A DNA stretch of 64,000 bases from Herbaspirillum robiniae. GTDB taxonomy: Bacteria > Pseudomonadota > Gammaproteobacteria > Burkholderiales > Burkholderiaceae_D. The position numbers and the translations under genes are program-made. The stretch spans positions 682,001 to 746,000 of the forward strand of contig NZ_NJGU01000001.1 in the NCBI RefSeq assembly GCF_002213415.1. The letters run 5' to 3'. The notes beneath the pieces are model-generated. The model was not told the origin of the DNA. It saw only the letters and a list, made by a program, of their open reading frames with translations, and searched no databases. Positions 41,242 to 50,721 of this stretch are shown here, piece after piece (position 1 is the stretch's first letter; the number at the start of each line of letters is the position of its first letter).

Positions 41242-41580
41242 CTTTTCCGGCATTTGCGCCCTTGCGCCTTTTGCGTCCTTTTGCGGAGGCCGCCCGGGTG
41301 TACGGCCGTGCTTGTATTCGCGCGCGGCGCACGCATCTGGGGTACCTGCCATGGCGGGCGCGCAACGGGCCGGTCACAGTTGGGCGACGGCAAGACGGAT
41401 ACAGTGGCCGCCCCGGCGGCGAAGGACCGCCCGCATCGTCCGGCCTGGCGCCGCAAAGGCCCGTACCGCAAGGCGTTGCGGCCGGCTCATGCGCTGCGGC
41501 TATAGCGAATATGCACAATTGTGCATCTATCCGGTATTGCCAGCCGTGCTATCGTTACACATCTGCAGCAGCCAGCCCGT
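41242..41580 (+). other. Region upstream of moaA
   Basis: 339 bases between the rne terminator and moaA. No gene with family features is seen. Besides the palindrome at 41511-41526 it has a -10-like TATAGC at 41501-41506. By eye it does not match the known molybdenum-cofactor riboswitch, although a covariance-model search would be needed to exclude that. Confidence 0.35.
41511..41526. promoter_or_regulatory. Perfect 16-bp palindrome upstream of moaA
   Basis: ATGCACAATTGTGCAT is a perfect inverted repeat with no spacer, 54 bases before the moaA ATG and right after the -10-like TATAGC. The position suits a repressor site over the transcription start. Half-site TGCAC with a 4-base centre is too close for NtrC, and it is not a ModE-type site. 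The regulator is unknown. Confidence 0.55.
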
Positions 41581-42699
41581 ATGAACAAGCGCGTCATTCC
41601 CATCGTTGATTATCGGCAAGCCATGCCCCTGGGCGTGGCTGCGGGCTATTTGCCGGTTCCGTCGGAGCCCGTCGGCCTGCTGGGCGATGCCCTGGGCCGC
41701 CCGTTGCACGACCTGCGCATCTCGGTGACCGACCGCTGCAATTTCCGCTGCGTCTATTGCATGCCCAAGGATGTGTTCGACAAGGAATACCAATTCCTGC
41801 CGCACTCCGCCCTGCTCACCTTTGAAGAAATCACCCGCGTCGCGCGCCAGTTCGTGGCGCACGGCGTGCGCAAGATCCGCCTGACCGGCGGCGAGCCGCT
41901 GCTGCGCAAGAACATCGAGCGCCTGGTCGAGATGCTGGCCGCGCTGCGCACGCCCGAAGGCGAGGAGATCGACCTCACCCTGACCACCAACGGCACGCTG
42001 TTGAAGCAAAAGGCGCAGGCCCTGAAGGCCGCCGGCCTCAAGCGCGTCACCGTGTCACTGGATTCGCTGAACGACGAAGCCTTCCGCCGCATGAACGACG
42101 TCGACTTCCCGGTCGCGCGCGTGCTCGAAGGCATCGACGCCGCCCATGCCGCCGGCCTGGGCCCGGTGAAGATCAACATGGTGGTCAAGAAGGGCCTGAA
42201 CGACCACGAGATCCTGCCGATGGCGCGCCACTTCAAGGGCACGCCGGCCATCCTGCGCTTCATCGAATACATGGACGTCGGCGCCTCCAACGGCTGGCGC
42301 ATGGAAGAAGTGCTGCCCTCCAATGAGGTGGTGCGCCGCATCGCCGCCGAACTGCCGCTGGTCGAAGCCGATCCCAACTACGTGGGCGAGACCGCCGAGC
42401 GCTGGCGCTATGCCGACGGCAGCGGCGAGATCGGCGTGATCTCCAGCGTCACCCACGCCTTCTGCGGCGACTGCTCGCGCGCGCGCCTGTCCACCGAGGG
42501 CAAGGTCTACACCTGCCTCTTCGCCAGCCAGGGCCATGACCTGCGCGGCATCGTGCGCAACGGCGGCTCCGACGCCGAACTCGCCGGCGCCATCGCGCAG
42601 CTGTGGAGCCATCGCGGCGACCGCTATTCCGAATTGCGCAGCGGCCTGCAGGACGAAGCGGCGCCGCGCAAGGTAGAGATGTCCTATATCGGCGGCTAG
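41581..42699 (+). CDS. moaA: GTP 3',8-cyclase MoaA
   Basis: 372 residues. A radical SAM enzyme that starts molybdopterin synthesis from GTP. The N-terminal cluster motif is CNFRCVYC near residue 51, with [12 protein letters not shown] before it; [16 protein letters not shown] and [12 protein letters not shown] follow. The C-terminal [4Fe-4S] site is in [21 protein letters not shown], and the protein ends in the conserved YIGG tail needed for catalysis. ATG 41581 is preferred over an upstream frame running through the palindrome. First gene of the moaA-mobA-moeA operon. Confidence 0.96.
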   Translation: MNKRVIPIVDYRQAMPLGVAAGYLPVPSEPVGLLGDALGRPLHDLRISVTDRCNFRCVYCMPKDVFDKEYQFLPHSALLTFEEITRVARQFVAHGVRKIRLTGGEPLLRKNIERLVEMLAALRTPEGEEIDLTLTTNGTLLKQKAQALKAAGLKRVTVSLDSLNDEAFRRMNDVDFPVARVLEGIDAAHAAGLGPVKINMVVKKGLNDHEILPMARHFKGTPAILRFIEYMDVGASNGWRMEEVLPSNEVVRRIAAELPLVEADPNYVGETAERWRYADGSGEIGVISSVTHAFCGDCSRARLSTEGKVYTCLFASQGHDLRGIVRNGGSDAELAGAIAQLWSHRGDRYSELRSGLQDEAAPRKVEMSYIGG

Positions 42700-42732
42700 G
42701 CCCGCGCCTGCCGCGCCACCGGGGCAATATCC

Positions 42733-43347
42733 ATGTCAGCCGTACCCGCCATCGCCGCCAGCCACATCACCGGCCTCGTCCTGGCCGGCGGCCGCGGCAC
42801 GCGCATGGGCGGCGTCGACAAGGGGCTGGAAATCCTGCACGGCAAGCCGCTGGCGCAACATGTGCTGGAACGGCTGGCGCCGCAGGTCTGTACGCTGGCC
42901 GTCAACGCCAACCGCTCCCAGCTGCGTTACGCCGCCTTCGGCTATCCGATCTGGCACGACCTCGCGCCCGACTTCCCCGGCCCGCTGGCGGGCCTGCAAT
43001 GCGGCCTGGCGCACTGCGCCACGCCCTTCCTCGCCACCGCGCCCTGCGATTCGCCGCTCATTCCCTATGACCTGGTGGCCAGGCTGGCCGAAGAGATGGC
43101 CGCCTCGGGCGCCGACGCCGCCTTCGCCGTCACCGGCGCGCAAGACAAACGGCAGCGCCATCCGGTATGCTCCCTGCTGCGCAAATCGTCGCTGCCGTCG
43201 CTGGACGCGTTTCTCGCCGCCGGCGAACGCAAGATGGAACTCTGGTTCGCCACGCTGCGCTGCGTGGAGGTCGACTTCCCCGACGAGCGCGCCTTCAGCA
43301 ACATCAACACCGGGCTGCAGTTGCAGCAGCTCGAGCAAGAACAATGA
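42733..43347 (+). CDS. mobA: Molybdenum cofactor guanylyltransferase MobA
   Basis: 204 residues. It transfers GMP to molybdopterin to make the dinucleotide form used by DMSO-reductase-family enzymes. The nucleotidyltransferase signature is GLVLAGGRGTRMGGVDKGL at 14-32, followed by PDFPGPLAGLQCGL and the metal-binding ATAPCDSPLIP, typical of MobA. It begins 33 bases after moaA and overlaps moeA by four bases, so the three genes are co-translated. Its presence predicts molybdoenzymes with a guanine-dinucleotide cofactor elsewhere in the genome. Confidence 0.94.
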   Translation: MSAVPAIAASHITGLVLAGGRGTRMGGVDKGLEILHGKPLAQHVLERLAPQVCTLAVNANRSQLRYAAFGYPIWHDLAPDFPGPLAGLQCGLAHCATPFLATAPCDSPLIPYDLVARLAEEMAASGADAAFAVTGAQDKRQRHPVCSLLRKSSLPSLDAFLAAGERKMELWFATLRCVEVDFPDERAFSNINTGLQLQQLEQEQ

Positions 43348-44648
43348 CCCAGAACGCATCACATCCCTCGCCTTCACTGAACGACATCATCAGCTGCATC
43401 AGCGGCTACGATCCCGACGCCATGACCGTGGCCCAGGCGCAAGCCGTCATCCGGGATTTCATCGAACCGATCACCGCCGTCGAAAAGGTATCTATCCGCA
43501 GCGCCCTGTCGCGCGTGCTGGCACAGGACATCGTCTCGCGCATCGACGTGCCCGCGCATGACAATTCGGCCATGGACGGCTATGCGCTGCGCGGCGAGGA
43601 TGTCGCCGCCGGCGGCGCAGTCACCCTGCAGGTGATCGGCGCGGTACATGCCGGCGCCAGTTTCGCCGGCGAGATCAGGCCAGGCCAGTGCGTACGCATC
43701 ATGACCGGCGCGCCGATGCCAGCGGACTGCGACACGGTGGTGCCGCAAGAGCTGACCGTGGACGCCGGCGAGCACGCCATCACCATCCCCGCCGGCCGCG
43801 CGCGTCCCGGCGACAACCGCCGCCTGCGCGGCGAAGACCTGGCCATGGGCAGCGTGGCGCTGCCGCGCGGACGCCGCCTGCGCCCGTCCGACATCGGCCT
43901 GCTGGCCTCGCTGGGCATTCCGGAAGTCTCGGTGCAGCGTCGCCTGCGCGTGGCCTTCTTCTCCACCGGCGACGAGCTGCGCTCGGTGGGCGAGCCGCTC
44001 GATCCCGGCTGCGTCTACGACTCCAACCGCTATACCTTGTACGGCATGCTCACGCGGCTGGGCTGCGAGGTGATCGACATGGGCGTGGTGGGCGACGATC
44101 CGGCCGCGCTGGAAGCCGCTTTCCGCAGTGCCTGCGAAGAAGCCGACGCCGTCATCACCTCCGGCGGCGTGTCGGTGGGCGAAGCCGACTACACCAAGCA
44201 GATCATGGCCAGCCTGGGCGAAATGATGTTCTGGAAGATCGCCATGCGCCCGGGCCGGCCGCTGGCCTTCGGGCGCATCGCCTCCAAGGGGCGCGACGCC
44301 TACCTGTTCGGCCTGCCGGGCAACCCGGTGGCGGTGACGGTCAGCTTTTCCTTCTTCGTGCGCGACGCCCTGCTGCGCCTAGCCGGCGCCGAGCCCAAGC
44401 CGCTGCCGCGCCTGCGCGTGAAAAGCACCGGCCCGATCCGCAAGAGGGCCGGCCGCACCGAATACCAGCGCGGCATCCTCGCGCCGGATGAGCACGGCCT
44501 GTGGTCGGTGAAGCTGACGGGTACCCAGGGTTCGGGCGTGTTGCGCTCGATGTCGGACGCCAACTGCATCATCGAGCTGGAGCACGAGCGGGGCGATGTG
44601 GCCGCCGGCGAGGAAGTGTCGATCGTGGTGTTCGACGGTTTGATCTGA
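43344..44648 (+). CDS. moeA: Molybdopterin molybdenumtransferase MoeA
   Basis: 434 residues. It inserts molybdate into adenylylated molybdopterin. Family landmarks: PAHDNSAMDGYALRGED near 70, IMTGAPMPADCDTVVPQE near 115, FFSTGDELRSVGEPL near 195, the MoCF-binding TSGGVSVGEADYTKQ near 275 and GLPGNPVAVTVSF near 330. The start ATG at 43344 overlaps the mobA stop (ATGA), the clearest sign of coupling in the operon. A symmetric repeat follows at 44681 instead of a T-rich terminator. Confidence 0.95.
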   Translation: MTQNASHPSPSLNDIISCISGYDPDAMTVAQAQAVIRDFIEPITAVEKVSIRSALSRVLAQDIVSRIDVPAHDNSAMDGYALRGEDVAAGGAVTLQVIGAVHAGASFAGEIRPGQCVRIMTGAPMPADCDTVVPQELTVDAGEHAITIPAGRARPGDNRRLRGEDLAMGSVALPRGRRLRPSDIGLLASLGIPEVSVQRRLRVAFFSTGDELRSVGEPLDPGCVYDSNRYTLYGMLTRLGCEVIDMGVVGDDPAALEAAFRSACEEADAVITSGGVSVGEADYTKQIMASLGEMMFWKIAMRPGRPLAFGRIASKGRDAYLFGLPGNPVAVTVSFSFFVRDALLRLAGAEPKPLPRLRVKSTGPIRKRAGRTEYQRGILAPDEHGLWSVKLTGTQGSGVLRSMSDANCIIELEHERGDVAAGEEVSIVVFDGLI

Positions 44649-44680
44649 GGCCGGCCGCCAGCGCGGCGGCCATGGATATC

Positions 44681-44709
44681 GTCGTCCCGGCTTTCGCAGG
44701 GACGACGCA
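44681..44709. repeat. Palindromic intergenic element after moeA
   Basis: CGTCGTCCC at 44682-44690 pairs with GGGACGACG at 44701-44709 around GGCTTTCGCA. No T-run follows on either strand, so it is not an ordinary terminator. The shape resembles the short REP-like elements scattered between genes in many betaproteobacteria. Only one copy is visible in this window. Confidence 0.45.
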
Positions 44710-44758
44710 TTAAAAAGAGACAGAAGATACGACGAAGATCCTGGCGCCCGCGACGGAC

Positions 44759-46234
44759 TCAGACGCCGTCGGCGTCTTCCCCAAGATCCAGCTCCGCCGT
44801 CCCCAGCAGCTTCTGCGCACTCTCTGACGGCAAGGCCTCGACCGACTTCAGCTTGCGCGTCATCTGGCGCGTGCGCGTCTCGGCCTGGTCGATGTTCTTG
44901 GCGGCGCGCTCCAGCGCCAGCTTGGTGGAGGCCAGCACGTCGCCGAACTTGCCGAACTCGGTCTTCACCGCGCCCAGCACCTGCCACACCTCCGACGAGC
45001 GCTTCTCCAGCGCCAGCGTGCGGAAGCCCATCTGCAGGCTGTTCAGCAACGCCGACAAGGTCGACGGCCCGGCGATGGTGACCCGGTGCGTGCGCTGCAG
45101 GTCATCCGAGAGTCCCGGGCGACGCATCACTTCGGCATACAGTCCCTCGGTCGGCAGGAACAGGATCGCGAAGTCGGTGGTCAGCGGCGGCGACAGGTAT
45201 TTTTCGGCGATGGTCTTGGCCTCGCCGCGCACCGCGCGCTCCAGTTCCTTGCCGGCGGTGGCCACGCCCTCGGCGTCGGCGCGCTCGGCGGCATCCACCA
45301 GGCGCTCGTACTGCTCCTTGGGGAACTTGGCGTCGACCGGCATCCACACCGGGGTGGCGTCGTCCTTGGCGCCCGGCAGGCGGATGGCGAACTCCACCCG
45401 TTCGCCGCTGCCCGGCACGGTTTCCACGTTCTTGGCGTACTGCTCGGGCGTGAGCATCTGTTCCAGCAAAATCTCCAGCTGCACTTCGCCCCAGGTGCCG
45501 CGCGTCTTGACGTTGGTCAGCACGCGTTTCAGGTCGCCCACGCCGGTGGCCAGCTGCTGCATCTCGCCCAGGCCCTGGTGCACTTTGTCGAGCCGGTCCG
45601 AGACCAGCTTGAAGGATTCGCCCAGGCGCTGCTCCAGCGTGGCGTGCAGCTTCTCGTCGACGGTCTTGCGCATCTCTTCCAGCTTTTGCGCGTTGTCGGT
45701 CTGCAGGTCCTTGATCTTGGCCTCCAGCGTGGCGCGCACCTCGGCCATGCGCTGCGAGTTGGACTCGGTCAGCGCCGACAACTGCTGGTTCAGCGTATCG
45801 CCGAAGCGCTTGAGCGACACCGCCTGCTCCTCGCGGTTGACCTGGGCCTGCAGCGTGATCGACTGGCGCATGCTGTCGAGCTGCTGGGCGTTGGTCTCGT
45901 TGAGCTTGACCAGTTGCTGGGCGAAACCGTCGATCTGGTTGTTCTGCAACGTGGCCACGCTGGACATCTGGGTCGCCAGCGTCTGCTGCAGCTGGGCGAA
46001 GTTGCCGCCCAGTTCCTGGCGCGTGGCCTGCGCGCTGGCCTGCACCTGGCTGCGCAGCTCGCGCTCGATGCGCTCGCCGGTGTCCTGCTGGTGGCGTTGC
46101 AGGTCTTGCTTGAGCTGCTGCAGCGCGGCTTCGCCGCCGCCGTCGTCGCGACGGCCGGAACGCAGCAGCGCCAGGATCTGCAGCACGATGCCGACCGCAA
46201 CCAGGCCGGCGAGTATCAGTTCGAATGATGTCAT
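44759..46234 (-). CDS. rmuC: DNA recombination protein RmuC
   Basis: 491 residues. One N-terminal membrane helix (FELILAGLVAVGIVLQILALL) is followed by a long coiled coil (~30-220, rich in Gln/Glu/Leu heptads) and then the conserved RmuC nuclease-like core: TRGTWGEVQLEILLEQMLTPEQYA, PVWMPVDAKFPKEQYERL and FAILFLPTEGLYAEVM. RmuC limits inversions at short inverted repeats; the core belongs to a restriction-endonuclease-like fold. It stands alone, convergent with moeA. Confidence 0.94.
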   Translation of the reverse strand: MTSFELILAGLVAVGIVLQILALLRSGRRDDGGGEAALQQLKQDLQRHQQDTGERIERELRSQVQASAQATRQELGGNFAQLQQTLATQMSSVATLQNNQIDGFAQQLVKLNETNAQQLDSMRQSITLQAQVNREEQAVSLKRFGDTLNQQLSALTESNSQRMAEVRATLEAKIKDLQTDNAQKLEEMRKTVDEKLHATLEQRLGESFKLVSDRLDKVHQGLGEMQQLATGVGDLKRVLTNVKTRGTWGEVQLEILLEQMLTPEQYAKNVETVPGSGERVEFAIRLPGAKDDATPVWMPVDAKFPKEQYERLVDAAERADAEGVATAGKELERAVRGEAKTIAEKYLSPPLTTDFAILFLPTEGLYAEVMRRPGLSDDLQRTHRVTIAGPSTLSALLNSLQMGFRTLALEKRSSEVWQVLGAVKTEFGKFGDVLASTKLALERAAKNIDQAETRTRQMTRKLKSVEALPSESAQKLLGTAELDLGEDADGV

Positions 46235-46333
46235 GGAGGAAAATGGAACGCGGCCCGCCCGGTGCGCCGGACGGGCCAGTGAAAAGATACGCCATGGTGC
46301 GCGATCGGCGCGCGCGGCGCAAGCGCCAGGGCC

Positions 46334-46735
46334 TTATTCGGGCTTGTTGCGCATCCAGTCCGCAGTCTGGTACAGCGCCGTGAGCAGGCGCTTCATCAGG
46401 TCATCGGACAGGCCCACATCCTGCATCGCCCAGGTCATGCAGCGCAGCCACTGGTCGCGCTCGGAAATGCCGATCGGGAACGGCAGGTGACGCGCGCGCA
46501 GGCGCGGATGGCCGAATTGCTCGATGTACAGGTTGGGGCCGCCGGTCCAGCCGGAGAGGAACATGTAGGTCTTCTCGCGCGAGCCCTCCAGCGAAGGCGG
46601 ATGCAGCGCGCGGATGCCGGCGAACTCCGGCTCCAGGTCCATCAGGTCGTAGAAGCGGTCGACCATCTCGCGCAGTTTTTCTGCGCCGCCGATCAGGTCG
46701 AAAGTGGTTGGCTGGTTGGGATCTTCGATTTGCAT
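46334..46735 (-). CDS. Group II truncated haemoglobin
   Basis: 133 residues, the length of TrHbO-type globins. It starts with the family pattern TTFDLIGGAEKLREMVDRFYDLM and keeps the proximal His in QFGHPRLRARHLPF and the Trp of the G helix (RDQWLRCMTWAMQDVG). These cytoplasmic haem proteins bind O2, NO or peroxide, and many protect against nitrosative stress. It lies 99 bases upstream of rmuC on the same strand and may share its transcript, but the functional link is unclear. Confidence 0.92.
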   Translation of the reverse strand: MQIEDPNQPTTFDLIGGAEKLREMVDRFYDLMDLEPEFAGIRALHPPSLEGSREKTYMFLSGWTGGPNLYIEQFGHPRLRARHLPFPIGISERDQWLRCMTWAMQDVGLSDDLMKRLLTALYQTADWMRNKPE

Positions 46736-46817
46736 AAGGACGCCATGATACCGCAGCGGCCAACCGGCCGCCGGCCGCAGCCGGCGGCTATGTGCAGGCG
46801 ATTTGACCTGGATCGGC

Positions 46818-49316
46818 TCAGGCCTCGCGCAGGGTCTGCAGGGGCGGACGCCCCAGCACGTGGCGCAGCCCCGCCCAGCCGCCGATGGCCGAGCAGCCCG
46901 CGCCCAGCGCCATGCCGGCCAGCCACACCAGCGGGCTCAGCGTCCAGTCGAAGTTGAACACGTAATGCGCCAGCGCCCAGCCGATGCCGGCCGCGCCGCT
47001 GGCCGCCAGGAGCCCGGCCACCGAGCCCACCAGCAGCACCTCGATGCGTTGCGCGCGGGAAAGCTCGACCCGGGTGGCGCCCAGCGCGCGCAGCAGGCCG
47101 GCCTCGCGCACGCGCTCATCCTGCGAGCCCGCCAGCGCCGCGTACAGCACCAGCACGCCCGAGCACAGCGTGAAGAGGAACAGGAACTCCACCGCCGAGA
47201 TCACCTGCCCCACCACGTCCTGGATCTGCCGCAGCACGCTGCCGATGTCGACCACGGTGAGGTTGGGGAAGTCGCGCGCCAGCGCGTTGCCCAGCCCCTC
47301 CTGCGGCGGCGTCAGGTGCACCGCCGTGATCCAGCTTTGCGGCGTATCGCGCATGGCCTTGGGATTGATGATCACGAAGAAGTTGACCCGCAGCGAACCC
47401 CACTCCAGCTTGCGCAGGCTGGTCACCGGCGCCTCCACCAGCTGGCCGGCGATGTCGAACTGCAGGCGGTCGCCCAGCTTGATGCCCAGCGTCTGCGCCA
47501 GGCCGCGCTCGACCGAGGCTTCCGGCTTGCTGTCGTCGTACCAGCGGCCGGCCACGATGCCGTTGCCGGGCGGGATCTCGGCCATGGTCGAGAGATTGAA
47601 TTCGCGGTCGACCAGGCGCTTGGCGCGATCCTCCTGATAGTCGGCCGCGCTGATCTGGCGGCCGTTGATCTGCACCAGGCGGCCGCGGATCATCGGATAG
47701 AGATCGGCCCCGGCCACGCCGCCCCGGCTCAACTCCTGCGCCACCGCCTGGCGCTGGTCGGGCTGGATGTTGATGATGAAGCGGTTGGGCGCATCCGGCG
47801 GCGTGGCCTGGCGCCACGCGCCGACCAGGTCGCCGCGGATCACGGTCAGCAGCAGCAGCGCCATCAGCCCCAGGCCCAGCGCCACCACCTGCATCACGGC
47901 CGCCGCCGGACGGCGCTGCAGCCCGTCGATGGCGAAGCGCCAGCTCTGGCTGTCGAACAGGCCGCGCAGCGAGCGCAAGGCGCGCAGGCAAAGCCAGGCC
48001 ACCAGCGCGAACAGGCCGAAACCGCCGAGGAAGCCGGCGATGGTCAGCAAACCCAGCTTGAGGTCGCCCGCCTGCCACAGCAGCAGCCCGGAAAACACCA
48101 GCGTGCCCAGCACATAGGTCAGCACCGCCAGCGTCTGCGGCGCCCCCTGCTCGCGCCGGATCACGCGATTGTGCGGCACGTTGCGCAACTGCAAAATGGG
48201 CGGCAGCGCAAAGCCCACCAGCAGCAGCAGGCCGGTGGCCACGCCCTGCGCCGCGGGCTGCCAGCCGGCCGGCGGCAACGCGGTCGGCATGAAACTGCCC
48301 AGCCATTGCAGCAGCGCGAAGTGCGCGGCATAGCCCAGCGCCATGCCGATCACGCTGGCGGCGACGCCGACCAGCACGAACTCGATCAGGTACAGGGCCG
48401 TGACCTGGTTCTGCGTCATGCCGAAACAACGCAACATGGCGCAGGCGTCCAGATGGCGCATCATGAAGCGGCGCGCCGCCATGGCCACTGCCAGCGCCGC
48501 CAGCATGGCCGACAGCAGCCCCACCAGCGACAGGAATTGTTCGGCGCGGTCCAGCGTGGCGCGCATCTCGGGACGGCCGTTCTCCAGCGACTCGATGCGC
48601 ACGGCGCGCAGCTTGCGTTCGTCGATCTGTTTTTCCACCATCTGCTGGAAGGCCTTGACCGGCTCCGGCGCGCCCGCGAGCAGCAGGCGGTAGGTCACGC
48701 GCGAGCCGACCTGCACCAGGTGCGTGGCGGCCAGGTCGCCCTCGCCCAGCATCACGCGCGGCGCGAAGTTGATGAAGGCGCTGCCGCGGTCGGGCTCCAC
48801 CGAGATCACGCCGGCGATGCGCAGGCCGGCGTCGCCCACCTTGAGCAGGTCGCCCACGCGCACGTCCAGCGCCGACAGGATTTGCGGATCGACCCACACC
48901 GTGCCCGGCTGCGGAATCCCCTCGGCCGGACGGTCGCGGCCGTCGGTGCCCTGCAGCTTGAGCTGGCCGCGCAGCGGATAGCCGGGCGTGACCGCCTTGA
49001 TCGATGACAGCACCGAGCGGGCGGCGTCGCCCTCGCCGGCCTGCGCCATGCTGGGGAAGACCACCGTCTGCGCCTGCAGCAGGCCCTGGGCCTGCGCCTG
49101 CTGCAGCCATTGCGCCGGCATCGGCTGGTCGGCCGCCACCAGCAGGTCGGCGCCCAGCAGTTGATGGGCGTCGCGCGTCATGCCGGCGCGCATGCGGTCG
49201 ACGAAGAAGCTGACGGAAGACAGCGCCGCCACCGCGACGATCAGGGCGATCAGCAGGAAGCGGAGTTCGCCGGTGCGCCAGTCGCGGCGGGTCATGCGCA
49301 ATGCGTGTTGGAACAT
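46818..49316 (-). CDS. FtsX-like ABC transporter permease (YbbP type), orphan
   Basis: 832 residues from MFQHALRMTRRDWRTGELR. Large double-FtsX permease: one N-terminal helix (LLIALIVAVAALSSVSFF), a big periplasmic domain (~45-265), then two FtsX blocks of four helices (around 265-480 and 700-832). The ends VEFLFLFTLCSGVLVLYAALAGSQDERVREAGLLRALGA and the C-terminal helix pair match YbbP/LolC-type exporters. The usual YbbA ATPase gene and TesA are not adjacent, so the partner ATPase must lie elsewhere. An upstream frame to 49373 is probably untranslated. Confidence 0.9.
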   Translation of the reverse strand: MFQHALRMTRRDWRTGELRFLLIALIVAVAALSSVSFFVDRMRAGMTRDAHQLLGADLLVAADQPMPAQWLQQAQAQGLLQAQTVVFPSMAQAGEGDAARSVLSSIKAVTPGYPLRGQLKLQGTDGRDRPAEGIPQPGTVWVDPQILSALDVRVGDLLKVGDAGLRIAGVISVEPDRGSAFINFAPRVMLGEGDLAATHLVQVGSRVTYRLLLAGAPEPVKAFQQMVEKQIDERKLRAVRIESLENGRPEMRATLDRAEQFLSLVGLLSAMLAALAVAMAARRFMMRHLDACAMLRCFGMTQNQVTALYLIEFVLVGVAASVIGMALGYAAHFALLQWLGSFMPTALPPAGWQPAAQGVATGLLLLVGFALPPILQLRNVPHNRVIRREQGAPQTLAVLTYVLGTLVFSGLLLWQAGDLKLGLLTIAGFLGGFGLFALVAWLCLRALRSLRGLFDSQSWRFAIDGLQRRPAAAVMQVVALGLGLMALLLLTVIRGDLVGAWRQATPPDAPNRFIINIQPDQRQAVAQELSRGGVAGADLYPMIRGRLVQINGRQISAADYQEDRAKRLVDREFNLSTMAEIPPGNGIVAGRWYDDSKPEASVERGLAQTLGIKLGDRLQFDIAGQLVEAPVTSLRKLEWGSLRVNFFVIINPKAMRDTPQSWITAVHLTPPQEGLGNALARDFPNLTVVDIGSVLRQIQDVVGQVISAVEFLFLFTLCSGVLVLYAALAGSQDERVREAGLLRALGATRVELSRAQRIEVLLVGSVAGLLAASGAAGIGWALAHYVFNFDWTLSPLVWLAGMALGAGCSAIGGWAGLRHVLGRPPLQTLREA

Positions 49317-49425
49317 GCCGTGGCCAGTAGGAACGTTGATGGAATGCGGAACGGGACTGACAGGATAAAGCAAAAACGGCCTGCCCTCCGCCAGGAAGAC
49401 AGGCCGCCCTTCACGCCGGCGCCGT

Positions 49426-50478
49426 TCAGGCCGCCAGCGAGGACATGTCGATCACGAAGCGGTACTTCACGTCGCTCTTGAGCATGCGCTCGTAAGCCTG
49501 GTTGATGTCCTGGATCTTGATGATCTCGATGTCGGAGTGGATGCCGTGCTCGGCGCAGAAGTCCAGCATCTCCTGGGTCTCCTTGATGCCGCCGATCAGC
49601 GAGCCCGCCAGGTGGCGGCGCTTGAAGATGAAGTTGGCCACCGACGGCGACGGGTGCGGGTGCTCGGGCAGGCCGACCAGGGTCATGGTGCCCTCACGCT
49701 TCAGCAGCACCATGAAGGCGTCCAGGTTGTGCTGGGCCGCCACGGTGTTGAGGATGAAGTCGAAGCTGTTGGCGTGCGCGGCCATCTGATCGGCGTCCTT
49801 GGACACCACCACTTCATCGGCGCCCAGGCGCAGCGCGTCTTCCTTCTTGTCCGGCGAGGTGGTGAACAGCACCACATGCGCGCCCATGGCGTGCGCCAGC
49901 TTCACGCCCATGTGACCCAGGCCGCCCAGGCCGACGATGCCGACCTTGTGGCCGGGGCCGACCTTCCAGTGGCGCAGCGGCGACCAGGTGGTGATGCCCG
50001 CGCACAGCAGCGGCGCAGCGCCCGCCGGATCGAGCTTGTCGGACACCGACAGCACGAACTTCTCGTTGACCACGATGTTGCTGGAGTAGCCGCCGTAGGT
50101 ATAGCCGCCGCTTACCTTGTCAGGCGCGCTGTAGGTGCCGGTGAAACCGTTTTCGCAGTATTGCTCCAGCCCTTCGTCGCAGCTGCTGCAGGACTGGCAG
50201 GAATCCACCATACAGCCCACGCCGGCGATCTGGCCGACCTTGAAGCCGGTGACATGGGCGCCGACCTTGGTGATGCGGCCGACGATTTCGTGGCCGGGCA
50301 CCACCGGGAACACGGTGCCCTTCCATTCGTCGCGCGCCATGTGCAGGTCGGAGTGGCACACGCCGCAGAACAGGATGTCCATCTGCACGTCGTGCGCGCC
50401 GACTTCGCGGCGCTCGAAGCTGAACGGCGCCAATGGGGAAGATGCATTTTGCGCAGCGTAACCTTGCGATTTCAGCAT
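49426..50478 (-). CDS. NADP-dependent zinc alcohol dehydrogenase (YahK/CAD type)
   Basis: 350 residues of the zinc-containing medium-chain family. The catalytic zinc ligands are in CGVCHSDLHMARDEW and VPGHEIVGRI; the structural zinc site has four Cys in DSCQSCSSCDEGLEQYC. The cofactor site GIVGLGGLGHMGVKLAHAMGA is followed by TTSPDKKEDALRLGADEVV, a pattern of NADPH-preferring cinnamyl-alcohol-dehydrogenase-like enzymes such as E. coli YahK, which reduce a broad range of aldehydes. GAAAGGA precedes the ATG. It is monocistronic; a shared role with the aldehyde dehydrogenase 25 kb away is possible but not shown. Confidence 0.93.
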   Translation of the reverse strand: MLKSQGYAAQNASSPLAPFSFERREVGAHDVQMDILFCGVCHSDLHMARDEWKGTVFPVVPGHEIVGRITKVGAHVTGFKVGQIAGVGCMVDSCQSCSSCDEGLEQYCENGFTGTYSAPDKVSGGYTYGGYSSNIVVNEKFVLSVSDKLDPAGAAPLLCAGITTWSPLRHWKVGPGHKVGIVGLGGLGHMGVKLAHAMGAHVVLFTTSPDKKEDALRLGADEVVVSKDADQMAAHANSFDFILNTVAAQHNLDAFMVLLKREGTMTLVGLPEHPHPSPSVANFIFKRRHLAGSLIGGIKETQEMLDFCAEHGIHSDIEIIKIQDINQAYERMLKSDVKYRFVIDMSSLAA

Positions 50479-50721
50479 GGGATAGTCCTTTCGGAAACAG
50501 AGGGGAAAATGGCCGCCCGCCGGCGGTGTTGCGGGGTCGCGGAGCAGCCGGTCTTCTGATCGTCAGCGGCAGGAAAATGTTCGGCCTTGCGCCGTCATCG
50601 ACACAGCGAACCGCTGAAAAACCCGGCTATGTTAATGCCATGTCGGCCATCCTGCAGGCGCCCGCGCGACAAATGCAGGATCAGGCAAATCGCCGCGCCG
50701 CAATTGCAGGATCAGGCAAAA

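Noticed and set aside
37837-41352. A 1171-codon open frame antisense to rne
   Set aside because: It is the mirror of a very GC-rich gene, its translation is low-complexity Gly/Arg/Phe without any family feature, and rne is unmistakable on the other strand.
41511-41526. NtrC binding site
   Set aside because: The half-sites TGCAC/GTGCA are only four bases apart, whereas NtrC sites need a wider centre.
41242-41580. Possible molybdenum-cofactor riboswitch before moaA
   Set aside because: No convincing match to the conserved core by eye; a covariance search would settle it.
46803-49007. A 734-codon plus-strand frame opposite the FtsX-type permease
   Set aside because: Arginine/glutamine/histidine-rich shadow; the minus strand carries the membrane helices and family motifs.
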